From Dioscorea cayenensis subsp. rotundata (Eukaryota > Streptophyta > Magnoliopsida > Dioscoreales > Dioscoreaceae): 64,000 nucleotides of DNA. The translations under genes and the position numbers were made by a program. The notes under the pieces are model-generated. The model searched no databases, was not told where the DNA came from, and saw only the letters and a program-made list of their open reading frames with translations. The stretch is taken from NCBI RefSeq assembly GCF_009730915.1, contig NC_052474.1:6235501-6299500 (forward strand), in the 5' to 3' direction. Positions within the stretch are counted from its first letter, which is position 1; each line of letters opens with the position of its first letter. Positions 50,621-63,451 of the stretch are shown in pieces.

Positions 50621-51157
50621 TTGCTTTGTTTAGTGATATGTTAGGAGGCTATCGGAACTCTTTTGTTCCTCCGTAAGTCCTCAAAATGTTAAGTTTTTAA
50701 ATAAAATGCATTTAATTAATTACTTTTATTAATATTAAACAATAACAAAGCTTTTACAATTAATAAATTAAAAAATATTTCATAAAAAATTAAGAAGAAA
50801 TAAACAAGCCATTACAAACATGGTTTCAGTATCTCTCACAACTTTCAACTACCCAAAAAAATGTTGTCATTAGTTAAAACGCCATATTATTAATTTATTT
50901 TTAAATCAAAATAAAAATAACTCAAAATTTTATTTTAAAAAATTATTAATATATTTTTCTTATTCACTTATTTTCAAATGGTGACTCCTAAAGAACTCAT
51001 AATAAATTTGTCTATAAGGTCTCGTGTAGCTGGTTAGTCTGGAACAAAAAGTAAAGACATATCACTTACATTGGTGTAATTGGTGTGAGTTAGTGATTTG
51101 GTGAGCTTGTGTGAGCTCGCAAGTGTGAGGTTTAGTTTTAATGAGATCACACATATA

Positions 51158-51490
51158 TTTATTTTAAATTTTATAAATATAAATAAAACACAAAATCTCA
51201 ATTTTTACATTGGAAGAGAATCCACTAAAAAACAAAGTGTTATCACACAAACACTTACAATCCGTTATTTCATTTAAATTTTTAAATATAAATAAAAACA
51301 CAAACTCTCAACTATTACATAGAAAGAGAATCCACTAAAACTATCACATATGCAAACACTTGCAATCCAATATTTTTTTTTATAAATTTTATAAATATGA
51401 ATAAAACATAAACTCTCAATTATTACATTACATTGCAAGAGAATCCATTAAAAAAAGAAAAAAGAAAAAAGTGCTACATGCTCGCGCACA
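51158..51490. repeat. Three tandem units of about 105 bp upstream of gamma-glutamyl hydrolase
   Basis: Units begin near 51158, 51264 and 51369. Each holds AATATAAATAAAA(A)CA, AACTCTCAA, TTACAT, AGAGAATCCACTAAAA and CAAACACTT.CAATCC in the same order; the third unit has lost its end. Diverged, noncoding, 280-610 bp before the gene start. Confidence 0.85.
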
Positions 51491-51766
51491 CTAGCAAATG
51501 CCGGCAGATGAATTTACAACCACAAATCATTGTTGTTTTTGTTTTGTTTTTTTTTAAAAAATGAAAAGTATATATTTAAAAAAGTTTCATACTCCTTTTT
51601 AAATTTGGCAGGAATAGATGTCCTCCCAAACCCTACACAAGTGTTCCAACCAATTACCAATCGACACGTATTAAAGATTCCAATTACACAGTACCAAAAG
51701 TATATAACGATTCAAAGCGGGAGCGAGAGAGACAGAAAGATAGAGAGTGAACCACGCTCTCTGGAA

Positions 51767-54700
51767 ATGGCTTCCAATGTTGGTGCGCTTCTTCTTCTTC
51801 TTCTTCTCGCCGTCTGGATAGGCTCTCCGAAGGTCGAATCCCTTGCTCTCCAGGTAGAAGACGACGCCATCTTCCGATCCTCGGATGGATTTAGCTGCCC
51901 CTCTCCGGATCCCTTGCTGTACTACCGGCCGGTGATCGGGATCCTGACTCATCCCGGTGATGGCGTCAATGGGAGGCTGAGTAACGCCACGAACGCCTCC
52001 AATATCCCTGCTTCCTGTGTTAGGTTCGTCGAGTCGGGTGGCGCTCGCGTCATCCCTATCATCTACAACGAGCCCGAAGATCTCATCATCCAAGTAATCC
52101 CCTCTTGCCCCCTTCTCACAAGAAAGAAAGATGCATTTTTTTTCTTCATTTAGATTAAATTCTTTGTGAACTGTTTGATATTAATTTTTGTTGTTATGAA
52201 TTTTTTTAATAAATTTACGAGAAAAAAATAATTACTTTTAGAACCCACCCTGAAATTTGTCCCAGATTCACAATTACATTGAAGTTTAGTTTTACCAATT
52301 GAGTTTTTTTTTTTTTTGATTTGATGTGATTAATCTTGTCAAATTTTCTGTGAAAATGCATTAATTTAGTGGCAAGGAGTGCTCGCGGCAGCTCATATGA
52401 TTGAAGAATTACATTTATATAAAAAAAAGCAAAATCATCATTTTTTTTTATTTTATTAAATAGAATTTATAAAAATCAAAATAAATGTTATTTTAAAATC
52501 CAAAAATAAAAGTTCTTTAACAATTTTAGCTTGATTAGAAGCTGTTAATGGAGGTTTCAGATTGAAGCGTATATGTGGAGTTTTCCAAACCTGGGAAATA
52601 TATTTAATAATTAATTTAAAAAATCATTAAATTAATGAACATTTCTAACAAGCCACATCATCCTAAATCTTAAATTTATTTTCAGTCTTAAAATCATAAA
52701 AAATTGACCGCGGCCAGGACATGATACTAATTATGTTATAGTTAAGAAAATACATGCATGGTTTGGATCGAGTTCTCTACATAACATGGTTTCTACGTAG
52801 AAACTCAACTTGGTGAATGGCGTGCTGTTAACTGGTGGATGGGCGAAAACAGGCTTGTACTATGATGTGGCGAAGAAAATTTTTGAGGTATAGATGTTTT
52901 TGATTACAAGTTTATCACTGAGAGGGGAAACTGTGTTGAAGTGTAGGTATGGTTAGCTGTGATATGTTTGTTGTGTATAAAAAAGCTACTGATCTTCTTT
53001 TTGTCTACTTCCCAGATAGTTTTGGCAAAAAATGATGCAGGGGATCATTTTCCTTTGTTGGCAGTCTGCTTGGGCTTTGAGCTATTGAGCATGTTCATCA
53101 GCCAGGTTTTTCTTTTCTTAACTTGAATGTTGATAAATTTCAAGTTTAGCATGCCTTTCAGTTTACAGGACTCCTTTTGACGAGATTGTGTAGATTATTT
53201 TTTAAATTCCTAATCTTTTGATTTTGAAGTAATTGATGTTTTCAAGTTCATCTTATTTCATTTCTTGATCTACCTGTGTTTGTGAACAACTGATCATAGA
53301 ATAATGATATCTGTGAGAGATTTTATGGAGAAATTCGAGCATCTACACTTCAATTCAGTATTTCAGAAACCAATGGAACTCTTTTCGAGAGGTAGGTAGC
53401 TGCTGTACAATGTGCCAATTGAAGTATTATTGCTATTACTGAAACAAAACATTCAAAACTTTAAAATTGTTTATGGCTGTATATTTCAACTAAATCCTTA
53501 TCTACAGCCTTGTGTGGCCGGCATTCCTAGTATTACTTGATAAGAAATTATTTGAATTTTCAATTGATGGCTGGTCTTACAGTCTCTTGTGTATATATAT
53601 TCAGTGAATTGGGACATTCTGACCTTTTATTGTTTCTCTATGATATGCTTTTATGAACCGTTTGATGCAACGTGATTAATGTGTTTTTAACCTAATTTAT
53701 GTGCTCTTTGAAGCATGTTTCAGTTGCCATCAGATTACTTAATTCATTCAAGCTCTTCTGTTTTCTATTCCTTTGTTTAGTAATATTATTTGAATTGTTA
53801 TATTCTGCTTACATTGAGTTTTTTTTATTTTTATTATGTACAATGTTGAAGATTTCCTCCAGATTTATTGACTAAGATGAGTAAAGAATGCCTTGCCATG
53901 CAAAATCATTTGGTGAGTTGAATAAGAACACTATGTTGAATCTTTATAGGGCCATTCATATTGCATGAAGTGTAATATTATCTTTTTCACTTTTTTTGCT
54001 AGTATGGTTTTTTTTTCTTTTGTTTTTTTTATCCATGCATGTAGATTTAGGCCTTGTTTAGATTGGCTTTTAATATAAATGCATATAAGTGAATCTTCCA
54101 CCGTCCGATAATTATCATTTACCTGTCAAAATTCAGGGAGATGCTATTGTTAGACATGGCATATATGGGTGTTGGGATTAAGATGCAATGTACTGGTGCA
54201 CATCACTAAAGAATATATATATATATATATATATATTTGTAATAACGTTATTTTTTACAGAGAACACTTAAGAACCAAGAAAAAAAAAAGTTGGCTCTTG
54301 AATAATCAAAAGGCATATTTTGTTTGGTTACTTGCCATTTTTCAGTTGTCATTGTTAGCTGCAAACCGAAGACTAAATTACTACAATGTTAACAACAAAC
54401 AGCATAGTCCATTTGAGAATGGAGCCATGTGTGAAGAAACGAGAACAAAAGAAGAAGACAATATATCATAATAAATCAATATATTATGAAAGCAGCTACA
54501 CACTTGCAGATATTACAAACATAGATTCGCCTAGTATGTGTATAATGTACCCTGACAGCTATATTCCATGTATTTTAGTATGTTTCATATCATAAACATG
54601 TCTCCTTATGATTAGTGTCCCACAAAACATAGTTTCCAATGTTGCAAATTTATTGTCTATTACAAATCATACAAGTTGTCGCAACACTTTTGTATGATTT

Positions 54701-56024
54701 AGCGACTGAACAAAAAAAGGTTCATGACAATGAGCTCCCATTTCAACATAGTTTTTTATGTCACACTTTAGGAGATCTAATTTCTATCAATTGGATTTTG
54801 GTAAAAATCTAATTCTGCTGATTGTGGAAATTTGGTAGTTTGGTATCTCACCTAAAAGGTTGCAAGAGAACAGTGCACTGTCAAGCTTCTTCAAGATTCT
54901 CACAACCACTGCTGATACCAATAATGAGGTATGCAATATGAATGCCTTTCATTAACTTCCAGCCTAGTGTTGCTTTGACTCGATTAGCCACTGCTAATGT
55001 CTGTATTTTTCAATCAGGATTATATTTCTACTGCACAAGCTTACAACTATCCTGTCATTGCGTTTCAGTGGCATCCTGAGGTATATTTTAACCTCCATTC
55101 CATTAACTTGATAACTTTGAGGAATTAAACTTAGCAAACCAGAAAATTTTCCTGGCTTGATATAGAAAAATGCTTTTGATTGGGGATCTAATGAAATTCC
55201 GCATAGTGAAGATGCAGTTCGAGTTACTCAAAACACTGCCAACTATTTCATCAGGTGATTATTATTGGATTTGCATTGCTTCAGAGCTTTGTTTTTAATT
55301 GCACTATTCATTTTTTCTTTCTTCTTTCTTTCTTTTTAAGGGATATTCATTTCTGATATAATCTCATCACTTGATGCCAAATTGCCAATATTTTTCTAGT
55401 AACTGGAAATGTTTTCTGTCATTCTACTGGAGACACAAAATTTTTTCTTGATCATGGAAATTCTAGTTCTCCCTTTCATGTAATTTTTGGCTGCAGTTCC
55501 CTTGAATACTTCTTAAATTGTAACATTCATAAGTTGTTTTGTATTGTTCCTCAGCTAAATGTTTCTGTTTTTCTGTTCTTATTATAGGAATAATATATAT
55601 GCAGATGTTTTGCTCTTATTCCTCTTGTGTTTCTCTATATCTGAACACATATCCTTGAAAGAAAATCACTGATTTCTTGTGTCTCAAACTTTACTAATTG
55701 ATACAACTATAATTATAGGAAAATTGAAACAAACTTGCAATTGAAGTCACTGCTCTTTTTTATTTATTTATTTATTTTATTTATAACTTTTGCAGTGAAG
55801 CGCGGAAATCTTCATCCAGACCTGATGATCCAGTGATGTTGCTATCCCATCTCATTTACAATCACAAGCCAGCTTATGCAGGGTAAGGAACACTTTAACT
55901 TTCTCTGTTTACCATCAACTTAAAGATTATCGTTGCAATGCTTTTGAGATGCTAATACTTGTGCTTGTTCTTCTCTATGCTTGGCTGCAGTGAAGGATAT
56001 GATGAAGTTTATATTTTCACATGA
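51767..56024 (+). CDS. GGH: Gamma-glutamyl hydrolase (folate polyglutamate hydrolase)
   Basis: Ten exons: 51767-52093, 52801-52887, 53016-53105, 53300-53391, 53852-53912, 54839-54928, 55018-55080, 55166-55254, 55796-55882, 55991-56024; 1020 bp, 339 aa, phases close. Signal peptide about residues 1-25 (LLLLLLLAVW). The class I glutamine amidotransferase-like fold follows: RPVIGILTHPGDG, TGGWAKTGLYYDV, the nucleophile Cys156 in LLAVCLGFELLSM, and the catalytic His268 in AFQWHPEKNAFDWG. The enzyme removes glutamates from folate and antifolate polyglutamates in the vacuole, setting folate retention and cofactor affinity. All catalytic positions are present. The final exon codes only 11 residues (EGYDEVYIFT plus stop), as in other plant GGHs. 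Intron 5 (53913-54838) holds a partial hAT-like terminus near 54052 and a TA microsatellite at 54212-54236. Confidence 0.95.
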
Positions 56025-56220
56025 TGTCTCAATGCACTACGTTTGCTAGGAAATTATAAGGCCCGTTTGAATCATCACGCGGGTGTGCGTGTGTTTTTTA
56101 TTATTTATTTATTTATTATTAATAATGTTTGAGCTGTACAGAGACTGCTTTTAAATTATACAATTATGTTTAAAGCCATATAGAAATATTTGAGGAATAT
56201 TCGTTTGTCACTTGGTCTTT

Positions 56221-56230
56221 GAGGTTTTAA
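56221..56230. repeat. Left target-site duplication of the 1.2-kb MULE
   Basis: GAGGTTTTAA, repeated exactly at 57458-57467. Confidence 0.9.
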
Positions 56231-57457
56231 GAGTAAATTTTTTGGGAGGTACCCAAACTTTGACTTTGTATATTTTCGGTATCCCAACTTTGATTTAGAT
56301 CAAAACGGTTACCCAGCTATGATTCTCTTTCACCGGCAGGCCACCCAAACAATTCCGGCCCATATGTGCTGATGTGGAGGCCGGTTTTTACACACTTAGC
56401 CTTTGAAATCCAAGTCATTCTGCCACGTTAGAATAAATTTCCACGTCAGTAAAATACCTTAATTCCATGTCAGCCATGGAGAAACTCACGTGTCGATCAG
56501 TGCTCGCCACGCGTCAACAAAGCCCCTTTCGTCTTGAGAATGAAAGAAGGAGACAGTCCTCATTGTTTGGTTTTGGAAACGAGAAGAGTGATGAAGAAGA
56601 GGTGATGGTGTTAGCCTTGGTCGTGAGCGAGGAAGAGAAGCTTGTGGTCGCCTGCAAAGTAGAGCTGCAGATGTTTCACAAACTCTAAACATCAAGATAT
56701 TTACAGACAATATAGGCACAACCAGAGTTGCTAATACAACCGAAAAAGAAAAAAACTTATTGCAATCAATAGACAATATAGGCACACCTACGTGAAACAA
56801 CAACCACATCTACAACATCAACAGATGAAAAAATAACCCTTGATGCACATCCTGCAAACCCATCATCAAAATTACACAAAAAAAAATAATTACAAAATAA
56901 AATCCCTCAAGGTACCAAAAAACATAATGAAAAAAATAACAAAGCCACCAACTAATCCCTTTGTCTTCCTTGCCAGCAATCTCTCGTTGGTGACTTTAAG
57001 GACAAATCCATCTTGTTGTGGACCACTCTTGCTCGTCAGGAAAGAGAAAGCAACCTTGCTCACCCTCCATGAAATGGACAACGCTAGCGCGCCGCTCTTT
57101 CCCTTGTCGTGGTTGTGCACCATCTCCACCTTCTCTTCTCACCCTATCTCTGTGACAGTGACGAAGAGGAAGAGGAATATTGAGTTTTATTTAGATGACT
57201 GGTGTGCTGAATTGGCAAAGAATTTGGGTGATGTGATCTATTGTTAATGTGGTAGATACACGTGGCAGAATGACTTGGATTTCAAAGGTTGAGTGTGTAA
57301 AAACCGGCCTCCACATCAGCACATATGGGCCGGAATTGTTTGGGTGGCCTGCCGGTGAAAAAGAATCATAGCTGGGTAACCGTTTTGATCTAAATCAAAG
57401 TTGGGATACCGAAAATATACAAAGTCAAAGTTTGGGTACCTCCCAAAAAATTTACTC
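56231..57457. mobile_element. Non-autonomous Mutator-like element, 1227 bp
   Basis: TIRs of 197 bp at 56231-56427 and 57261-57457, highly similar and inverted, both beginning GAGTAAATTTTTTGGGAGG. Perfect 10-bp duplication GAGGTTTTAA on both sides. The inner 833 bp lack transposase. Two short frames (56467-56688 plus, 56840-57247 plus) show no recognisable domain, and the inner sequence shares only a subterminal GTCAACAAAGCC word with the large MULE at 24503. It could be a Pack-MULE carrying a host fragment, but I cannot name one. It starts 207 bp after the GGH stop and may supply its 3' UTR or polyadenylation site. Confidence 0.92.
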
Positions 57458-57467
57458 GAGGTTTTAA
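57458..57467. repeat. Right target-site duplication of the 1.2-kb MULE
   Basis: GAGGTTTTAA, identical to 56221-56230. Confidence 0.9.
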
Positions 57468-57504
57468 TATCAAATTCAAATGAAACTTCAATGAAACTCA
57501 CATA

Positions 57505-57584
57505 TGTTAGTTTAAATTCTTTTTTGAATTAACTCCATGATGATATTAATCCGATCTGAATTTAAACTGATAAAAACTCTAATA
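57505..57584 (+). repeat. Copia left LTR, internally deleted (80 bp)
   Basis: Starts TGTTAGTTTAAATTC and ends CTGATAAAAACTCTAATA, matching the two ends of the 408-bp right LTR (TGTTAGTTTGAATTC ... CTGATGAAAATTCTAACA). About 330 bp of the middle is missing. The primer-binding site TGGTATTAGAGTC (57588-57600) follows, similar to the initiator-Met tRNA complement used by copia elements. Confidence 0.8.
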
Positions 57585-57844
57585 ATTGGTATTAGAGTCA
57601 ATTTTCATGGTTCTGACTTGTTTTATTATATTTGGACATGTAATTTTCATAATTACATATTGTTTGAATCTTTTGCATTATATTGTGCATTATTTTCATG
57701 TATATTAATTAATAATTATATGTTGATTATAGTAAACATGCATGGAGTTAGGGTTTGTATGACATGAATCCTTTTAATAGGTACGCATGTTTTACAAAAT
57801 ATATTTTGCATGATTTAGGGTTAAACTCATCTTATACAAGTATG

Positions 57845-58255
57845 CAGCCACGTGCACTGTTCCACACATTACTGCACTGGTTGCCGTTGGGCAGTGCTCG
57901 GGTAGTGGTTAGGGATTGTGTGGATCATGTTGGCTGCGTTAGGCTGTGCCTGTGCAATTCGTGGATATGTGGCTCTGGCTGCATTACTACACTTTGCCCG
58001 GTTGTGTGATGTCCACGAGCATGGGCTGCACATAGTCGCAACCATGCACGGTCGCATCTGTGCAGTGCGAAGGCGAAGGCGAAGGCACTGTACATGTTGT
58101 GCTATCACAGATACGCAAGACTCGCACAATGGAGCGTGGTTTTCCCTGAGCGGGAAGAACCTATGCAAGCCCCAACGTGGCAGCGCTTGGCTGCGCATGC
58201 GGGGCTGCTAGGTGCATCCCTGCCGTTAGCGGTGGCCATGCTAAGAGCGGTCTTC
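57845..58255. other. GC-rich leader block in the copia element
   Basis: About 410 bp clearly richer in GC than the rest of the element, with many TGCA/GCAC words and a GAAGGC triple repeat near 58069-58086. It lies between primer site and gag. Overlapping frames occur on both strands, as expected from high GC; no protein family is seen. Confidence 0.55.
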
Positions 58256-59129
58256 AGTGTGTTTATTTTATTATGTTTTATTTTTATTCAATATATTTAA
58301 GTAAAATAGAAAAATGGGTGTTTATGCAAAATTCTTTTGTTTAAACATATTGAGTGTGTTTTTGCATATTGAAGCATGTCTATTTATTTATTTATTTTTG
58401 AGGGTTTGTTTGTATGAATTATTCGTGCATTAAGTAGATTAATTATAATTAGTATAATTAATTATTTTGTATTGAATTTGTCCATATATATTGTTGGTAT
58501 GCCATGTGATCGAATGAATTATTTGATAATTATGGAGTGACCACAATATTCATGATTTTATTTTTTTAAAAAATTATAAATTACACATTATGAGTGTAAT
58601 GGATCACATCTAGTTTAAATGACATGAATTATAATTAATTCTAATTAGTATAATGATTTTTCTCCATAGGATCTTGTTATATTTCTCAAACTTAATTAGG
58701 ATAAAATAATTAATAATTTTTGTTACTAAGTCTCCCACATGTATTAAGTAGTTTTAATTATTTATTAGCTTTATCAGGTGACAAGTTGTGATTAATTATA
58801 TTTGATATAATGATTTTTCCCCACAGGGATTGTGTTATATTTACATAATTAATTAGGATAAAATAATGGTTAATTTTTATTTCTTAAGTCGCCCATAGGT
58901 ATTAAAAAATTTTAATTATCCATTAGTTTTATTGGTGGTTATCAATATATTTTTGTATTTATACCTTTGCCCACAAGTAGATTGTGATAACAAATTGATT
59001 CATGTTTTCTTTTCGGTATGGTTTGCATTGGTAAGCATACTAACTTGTTTTATTGCCTTGAATATTAAGAATAATATGTATGTTATTTTGTTTATTGTAG
59101 TAGTACAATCAGATGTTTTTGATGAAAAG

Positions 59130-62100
59130 TGTTATGGTACCATGTTAAGGGGTGATAATTATAAAACTTAGATGGAGTTAATTCTCCTCCAGTTGGGATA
59201 CATGCATTTTGACTATGTTATAAAAAAGGATGAACCACCTATGCCGACAGACAATAGCACTCCGGGTGCATTGCCTAGTATGAATGGTGGGAGCGATCTA
59301 ATCACTTAAGCATGATGTACATTAAGACTCGTATATTTGCTAGTATTTGTGGTGCAATCCCAGATTGTGCACATGTAAGAGATTTATTGAAGTTAATTGA
59401 TGACCAATTTGAATCTTCAGATAAGGCTCTTGCTAGCACTCTCATGACCAAATTATTATTCATGAAGCTCAAAAGTGTTAAAGGTCTGCGAGAACACATC
59501 ATGAAGATAAGAAACTTACCGGCTCAACTTAAGGCTTTAGAGCATATTGATTTTTCATAAACTTACCTTGTGTACTTTATCTTACACTTTCTTCCACATT
59601 AGCATAACCCTTTCAAAATCTCATATAACACACATAAATATAAATGGTCTATTAATGAGCTTTTGACCATATGTGTTCAAGAGGAGGAAAGTCTGTTGTT
59701 AGAAAAGAGTGAAAGTACACATATGGTTACTCAAGGTAAGAAGAAAGGACGGAGCAAACTGAAAAAGGATAAAGGCAAAATACCTGTTTAGATCGAGAAG
59801 GTGTCTAAGTGCTTCTTTTGTAAGAAGAAAGAGCATATGAAGAAGGATTGTCCGAAACTCAAGATTCATCTTGAAAAGAAAGGTACTGAAATTTTTTTTT
59901 GTTCGTTGTAAATCTAATATGGTTGACGTTTGTGATAACACTTGGTGGATTGATTCTGGTACTACAATACATATTTCTAATACCTTGCAAGGCTTCTTAA
60001 GCCGAAGGATACTGACGAAGAGTGAATAATTTATTTATTTAGGGAATAAGATTCGTTCACATGTAGAGACAATCATGACATACAGATTAGTTTTAGATTC
60101 AGGCTTTCTTCTAGATTTGGAAAAGGTTTTTTATATTCCTAGTTTTTCTAGAAATTTAATTTCAGTTTCACAACTTGTACCATTAGGATATTCATTTAAG
60201 TTTTATGAAACATATTTTTTTTCATTTGTTTTATAATTCTTCTCTTGTTGGGAATGGTGCATTGTATGATGGTCTTTTTGAGATTTAATTACAAAGTAAT
60301 GTTTCTTAGAATGTGTTGCATGATCAAGTAAATGTTGGTATTAAACGTAGTATTTTGAATGATAAATCTTTTATGTTATGACATCGGAGATGGGGACATA
60401 TCTCCATTAAGAGAATTGAAAAGTTGGTGAATGATAGAATTCTTAACTCTCTTGATTTTACCGACTTTCGAACTTGTGTGGACTGCATAAAGGGTAAGCA
60501 TAACAACAAAACTAAAAAAAAAGGTGCTAGGAAGAGTTCATGCTTATTAGAGATCATCCATACATACATTTGTAGTCTAGAAATGGACTCGTATGGTCAG
60601 AGATACTTCATCTCTTTCAATGATGATTATTCACGCTTTATGTATCTCTACTTGTTTGATAATAAGAGTGAAGTATTAGATGCTTTAAAGGTCTTTAAAG
60701 CTGAAGTAGAGAACCAATACGGTAAGCAAATAAAGATCGTGAGATCAGATAGAGGTGGAGAATATTATGGTAGGTACACAGAGGATAGACAAACACCAAG
60801 TCCATTTGCAAGGTTTCTAGAAGAGCATGGTAGTATGACCTAATACACTATGCTTGGCTCACCAGATCAAAATGGTGTAGCTGAAAGAAGAAATCACACT
60901 ATTGGATATGGTAAGGAGTATGCTTAACAACTCCAAACTTTCTCTATCTATGTGGACTGAGGCTCCTAAAACAACGGTGTATATATGAAACTATGTTCCG
61001 ACTAAGGTAGTTTTTGAAACTCCATTTGAATTGTTTAAAGGTTGGAAACCGAGCTTGCAACATATGCACGTTTAGGGTTGTATAGCTAAAATAAGAGTGT
61101 ATAACCCACATGAGAGAAAGTTGGACTCAAGGACTGTTAGCAGTTATTTTATTAGTTATGCCAAAAAGTCCAAGGGTTATAGGTTTTATTGTCCATCATA
61201 TAGCACTAGAAGTGTGGAATCAAGAAATGCTAAATTTGTTGAGAATGACATGATTAGTGGGAGTGATCAACCTTTAGACTTAGGTCATGAGAAGATCATG
61301 AAGTAACTACAGACGCTAATCAAAGATTGATTGTTTCACATGATAACCATCAAGTTTTGGAAAACATTGAACAAACAATCATTGTGAAACCACATCCTGC
61401 TGATCCAGTTGATCAAGTCCCACAACATCAATCTAAAGTTATTGAGCAACAACTTCATCAAGAAGATAATGATGTGGTATTGAAAAGATCAAATAACATT
61501 AAGAAATCGGTAATATCTAGTGATTATGTTCTGCATTTACAAGAATTTGACTATGACTTTGGAGTCGCTGATGGCCCTAAAACATTTTCACAAGCGATAA
61601 GTTGTGGTAATTCTAACTTGTGGTATGGTGCTATGAAGGCTAAGATGGAATCCATGGCACATAATGATGTTTGGGATCTAGTCAAGTTTCTTGAAGGGGC
61701 GAAAACCATTGGGTGCAAGTGGGTCTACAAAACCAAGAAAGACTCGCTAGCAACATTGAGCATTACAAGGCTAGATTAGTTGCTAAAGGATTTACTCAAA
61801 AAGAGGATCGACTATAATAAGACTTTTTCTCTGATTTTGAAAAAGAACTCATTTCGTATTATAATGGCATGTTGCTCATTTTAACTTAGAATTACATTAG
61901 AGGGATGTGAAAACAACTTTCTTTATAAGAGATCTAGATGAAGGGGTGTTTATGAAACAATCTGAAGGATTCTTCTAGTGAAGGTGAAAGCTTTGTTTAC
62001 AGACTTAGGAAATCTATATAAGGACTAAAACTAGCATCCTATCAGTGGTATTTGAAGTTCCATGATGTTGTCTCATCATTCAGTTTTGTTGAGAACATTA

Positions 62101-63110
62101 AGGATCAATGCATATACTATAAAGATAGTGGGAGTAAGTTTTACTTTTTAGTCCTATATGTTGATGATATTTTGCTTGCAACTAATGATAAGGGTATGTT
62201 GAATGAGGTGAAGCCATTTCTCTCTAAGAATTTTGACATGAAAGATATGGGTGAGGCATCTTATGTCATTGCATTAAGATACATAGAGACAAATTTCATG
62301 GTGTTTTGGGTTTGTCTTAAGAAGCCTATATTAACAAAACTCTTGAGAGATTACAGATAGAAAATTGTTCACCTAGTGTTGCGCCTATGGTGAGAGGAGA
62401 CAAGTTTAACTTGGACTAGTGTCCTAAAAATAACTTGGAAAGGGAACCAATGGAAAGCATCCCGTATGCTTCAGCTATTTGAAGTCTTATCTATGCTCAG
62501 GTCTGTATAAGACCAGACATTGCATATGCTGTGGGGATGTTGGGAAGATATCAAAGTAATCCAGGGGTTTATCATTGGAAAACTGCAAAGAAAGTAATGA
62601 GGTATCTTCAGGGTAAGAAGGAGTACAAGCTTACATACAGAATATCAAATGACTTGAAATTCATTGGGTACTCGTATTCAGATTATGCTAGCTGTCTTGA
62701 TTCTCGAAGATCAACATCCGATTATAGTTTCGTGTTGGCCGGTGGTGCTATCTCATGGAGAAGTGCAAAGCAGACTTTGGTTGCTACTTCCACTATGGAA
62801 GCCGAGTTTGTTTCGTGTTTTGAGGCAAGTTCCCACGGTATTTAGTTGAGGAGTTTCATATCAGGGCTTAGAATCGTTGATTCCATATCTAAGCCATTAA
62901 AAATATATTGTGATAATTTTGCTGCTGTAATCGAAGTAACACATCGACATCAAGTATTTAGCACTAAAGTAACGCGTGAATGCCGGTGAAATAACCATTC
63001 AAAAAATTAGCACAAAGTTGATGATTGCAGATCCTTTGATGAAAGGAATCTCACCAAAATTGTTTAGAAATCATGTAAAACATATGGGAGTTAGTTTTTC
63101 TTTTTGAACA
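59130..63110 (+). pseudogene. Copia gag-pol polyprotein relic
   Basis: Recognisable pieces in order: gag start (LRGDNYKT, then a stop at 59169-59171), UBN2-type gag (59312-59558), zinc knuckle CFFCKKKEHMKKDC (about 59810-59852), and protease WWIDSGT (about 59943). Then come the GAG-pre-integrase HIS...CVDCIKGK (60396-60500), integrase core FNDDYSR and RSDRGGEY (60619-60765), and DQNGVAERRN (about 60868). Reverse transcriptase follows, with WVYKTKKDS (about 61720) and YVDD (62158-62169), and RNase H with TLVATSTMEAEF (about 62778). Integrase before reverse transcriptase defines copia. Many stops and frame changes separate the pieces, so the copy is dead. Confidence 0.88.
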
Positions 63111-63451
63111 ATTATATCACTTTAACATTGAAACTCTTAAATATTTATTTATATATTTATTTGTCTTCTCTTTAAATGTATACATTAAGTTTGAGAATGA
63201 CAATTATTAAGTTTATGCATTATTAGTTTGCTTGTGTTGGACCCAAATAAATATCTAGCTTATTCATTATGATAAAATGTCATATATAGGTTTGCATTAG
63301 AGAGAGAGATTGTGTCGTAATACTTGGATTATAATGATGACTTACCGTCATTATGCATGTAATTTATTTCTTTGATGTGGACATACGAATTTATGGGTTA
63401 ATGTGAATAAATATTAAGTTACCTATGATAAAGTTGGACAAAGTGGGAGAA

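Noticed and set aside
51671-52093. 140-codon antisense frame
   Set aside because: Shadow of GGH exon 1, whose sense frame has signal peptide, conserved motifs and proper splice phase.
56467-57247. Host gene captured by the small MULE
   Set aside because: The two short frames contain no domain I can name; kept only as a possibility in the findings.
57869-58300. Overlapping frames on both strands in the copia leader
   Set aside because: High GC removes stop codons; the translations are low-complexity Cys/Arg/His-rich with no family signal and no consistent frame.
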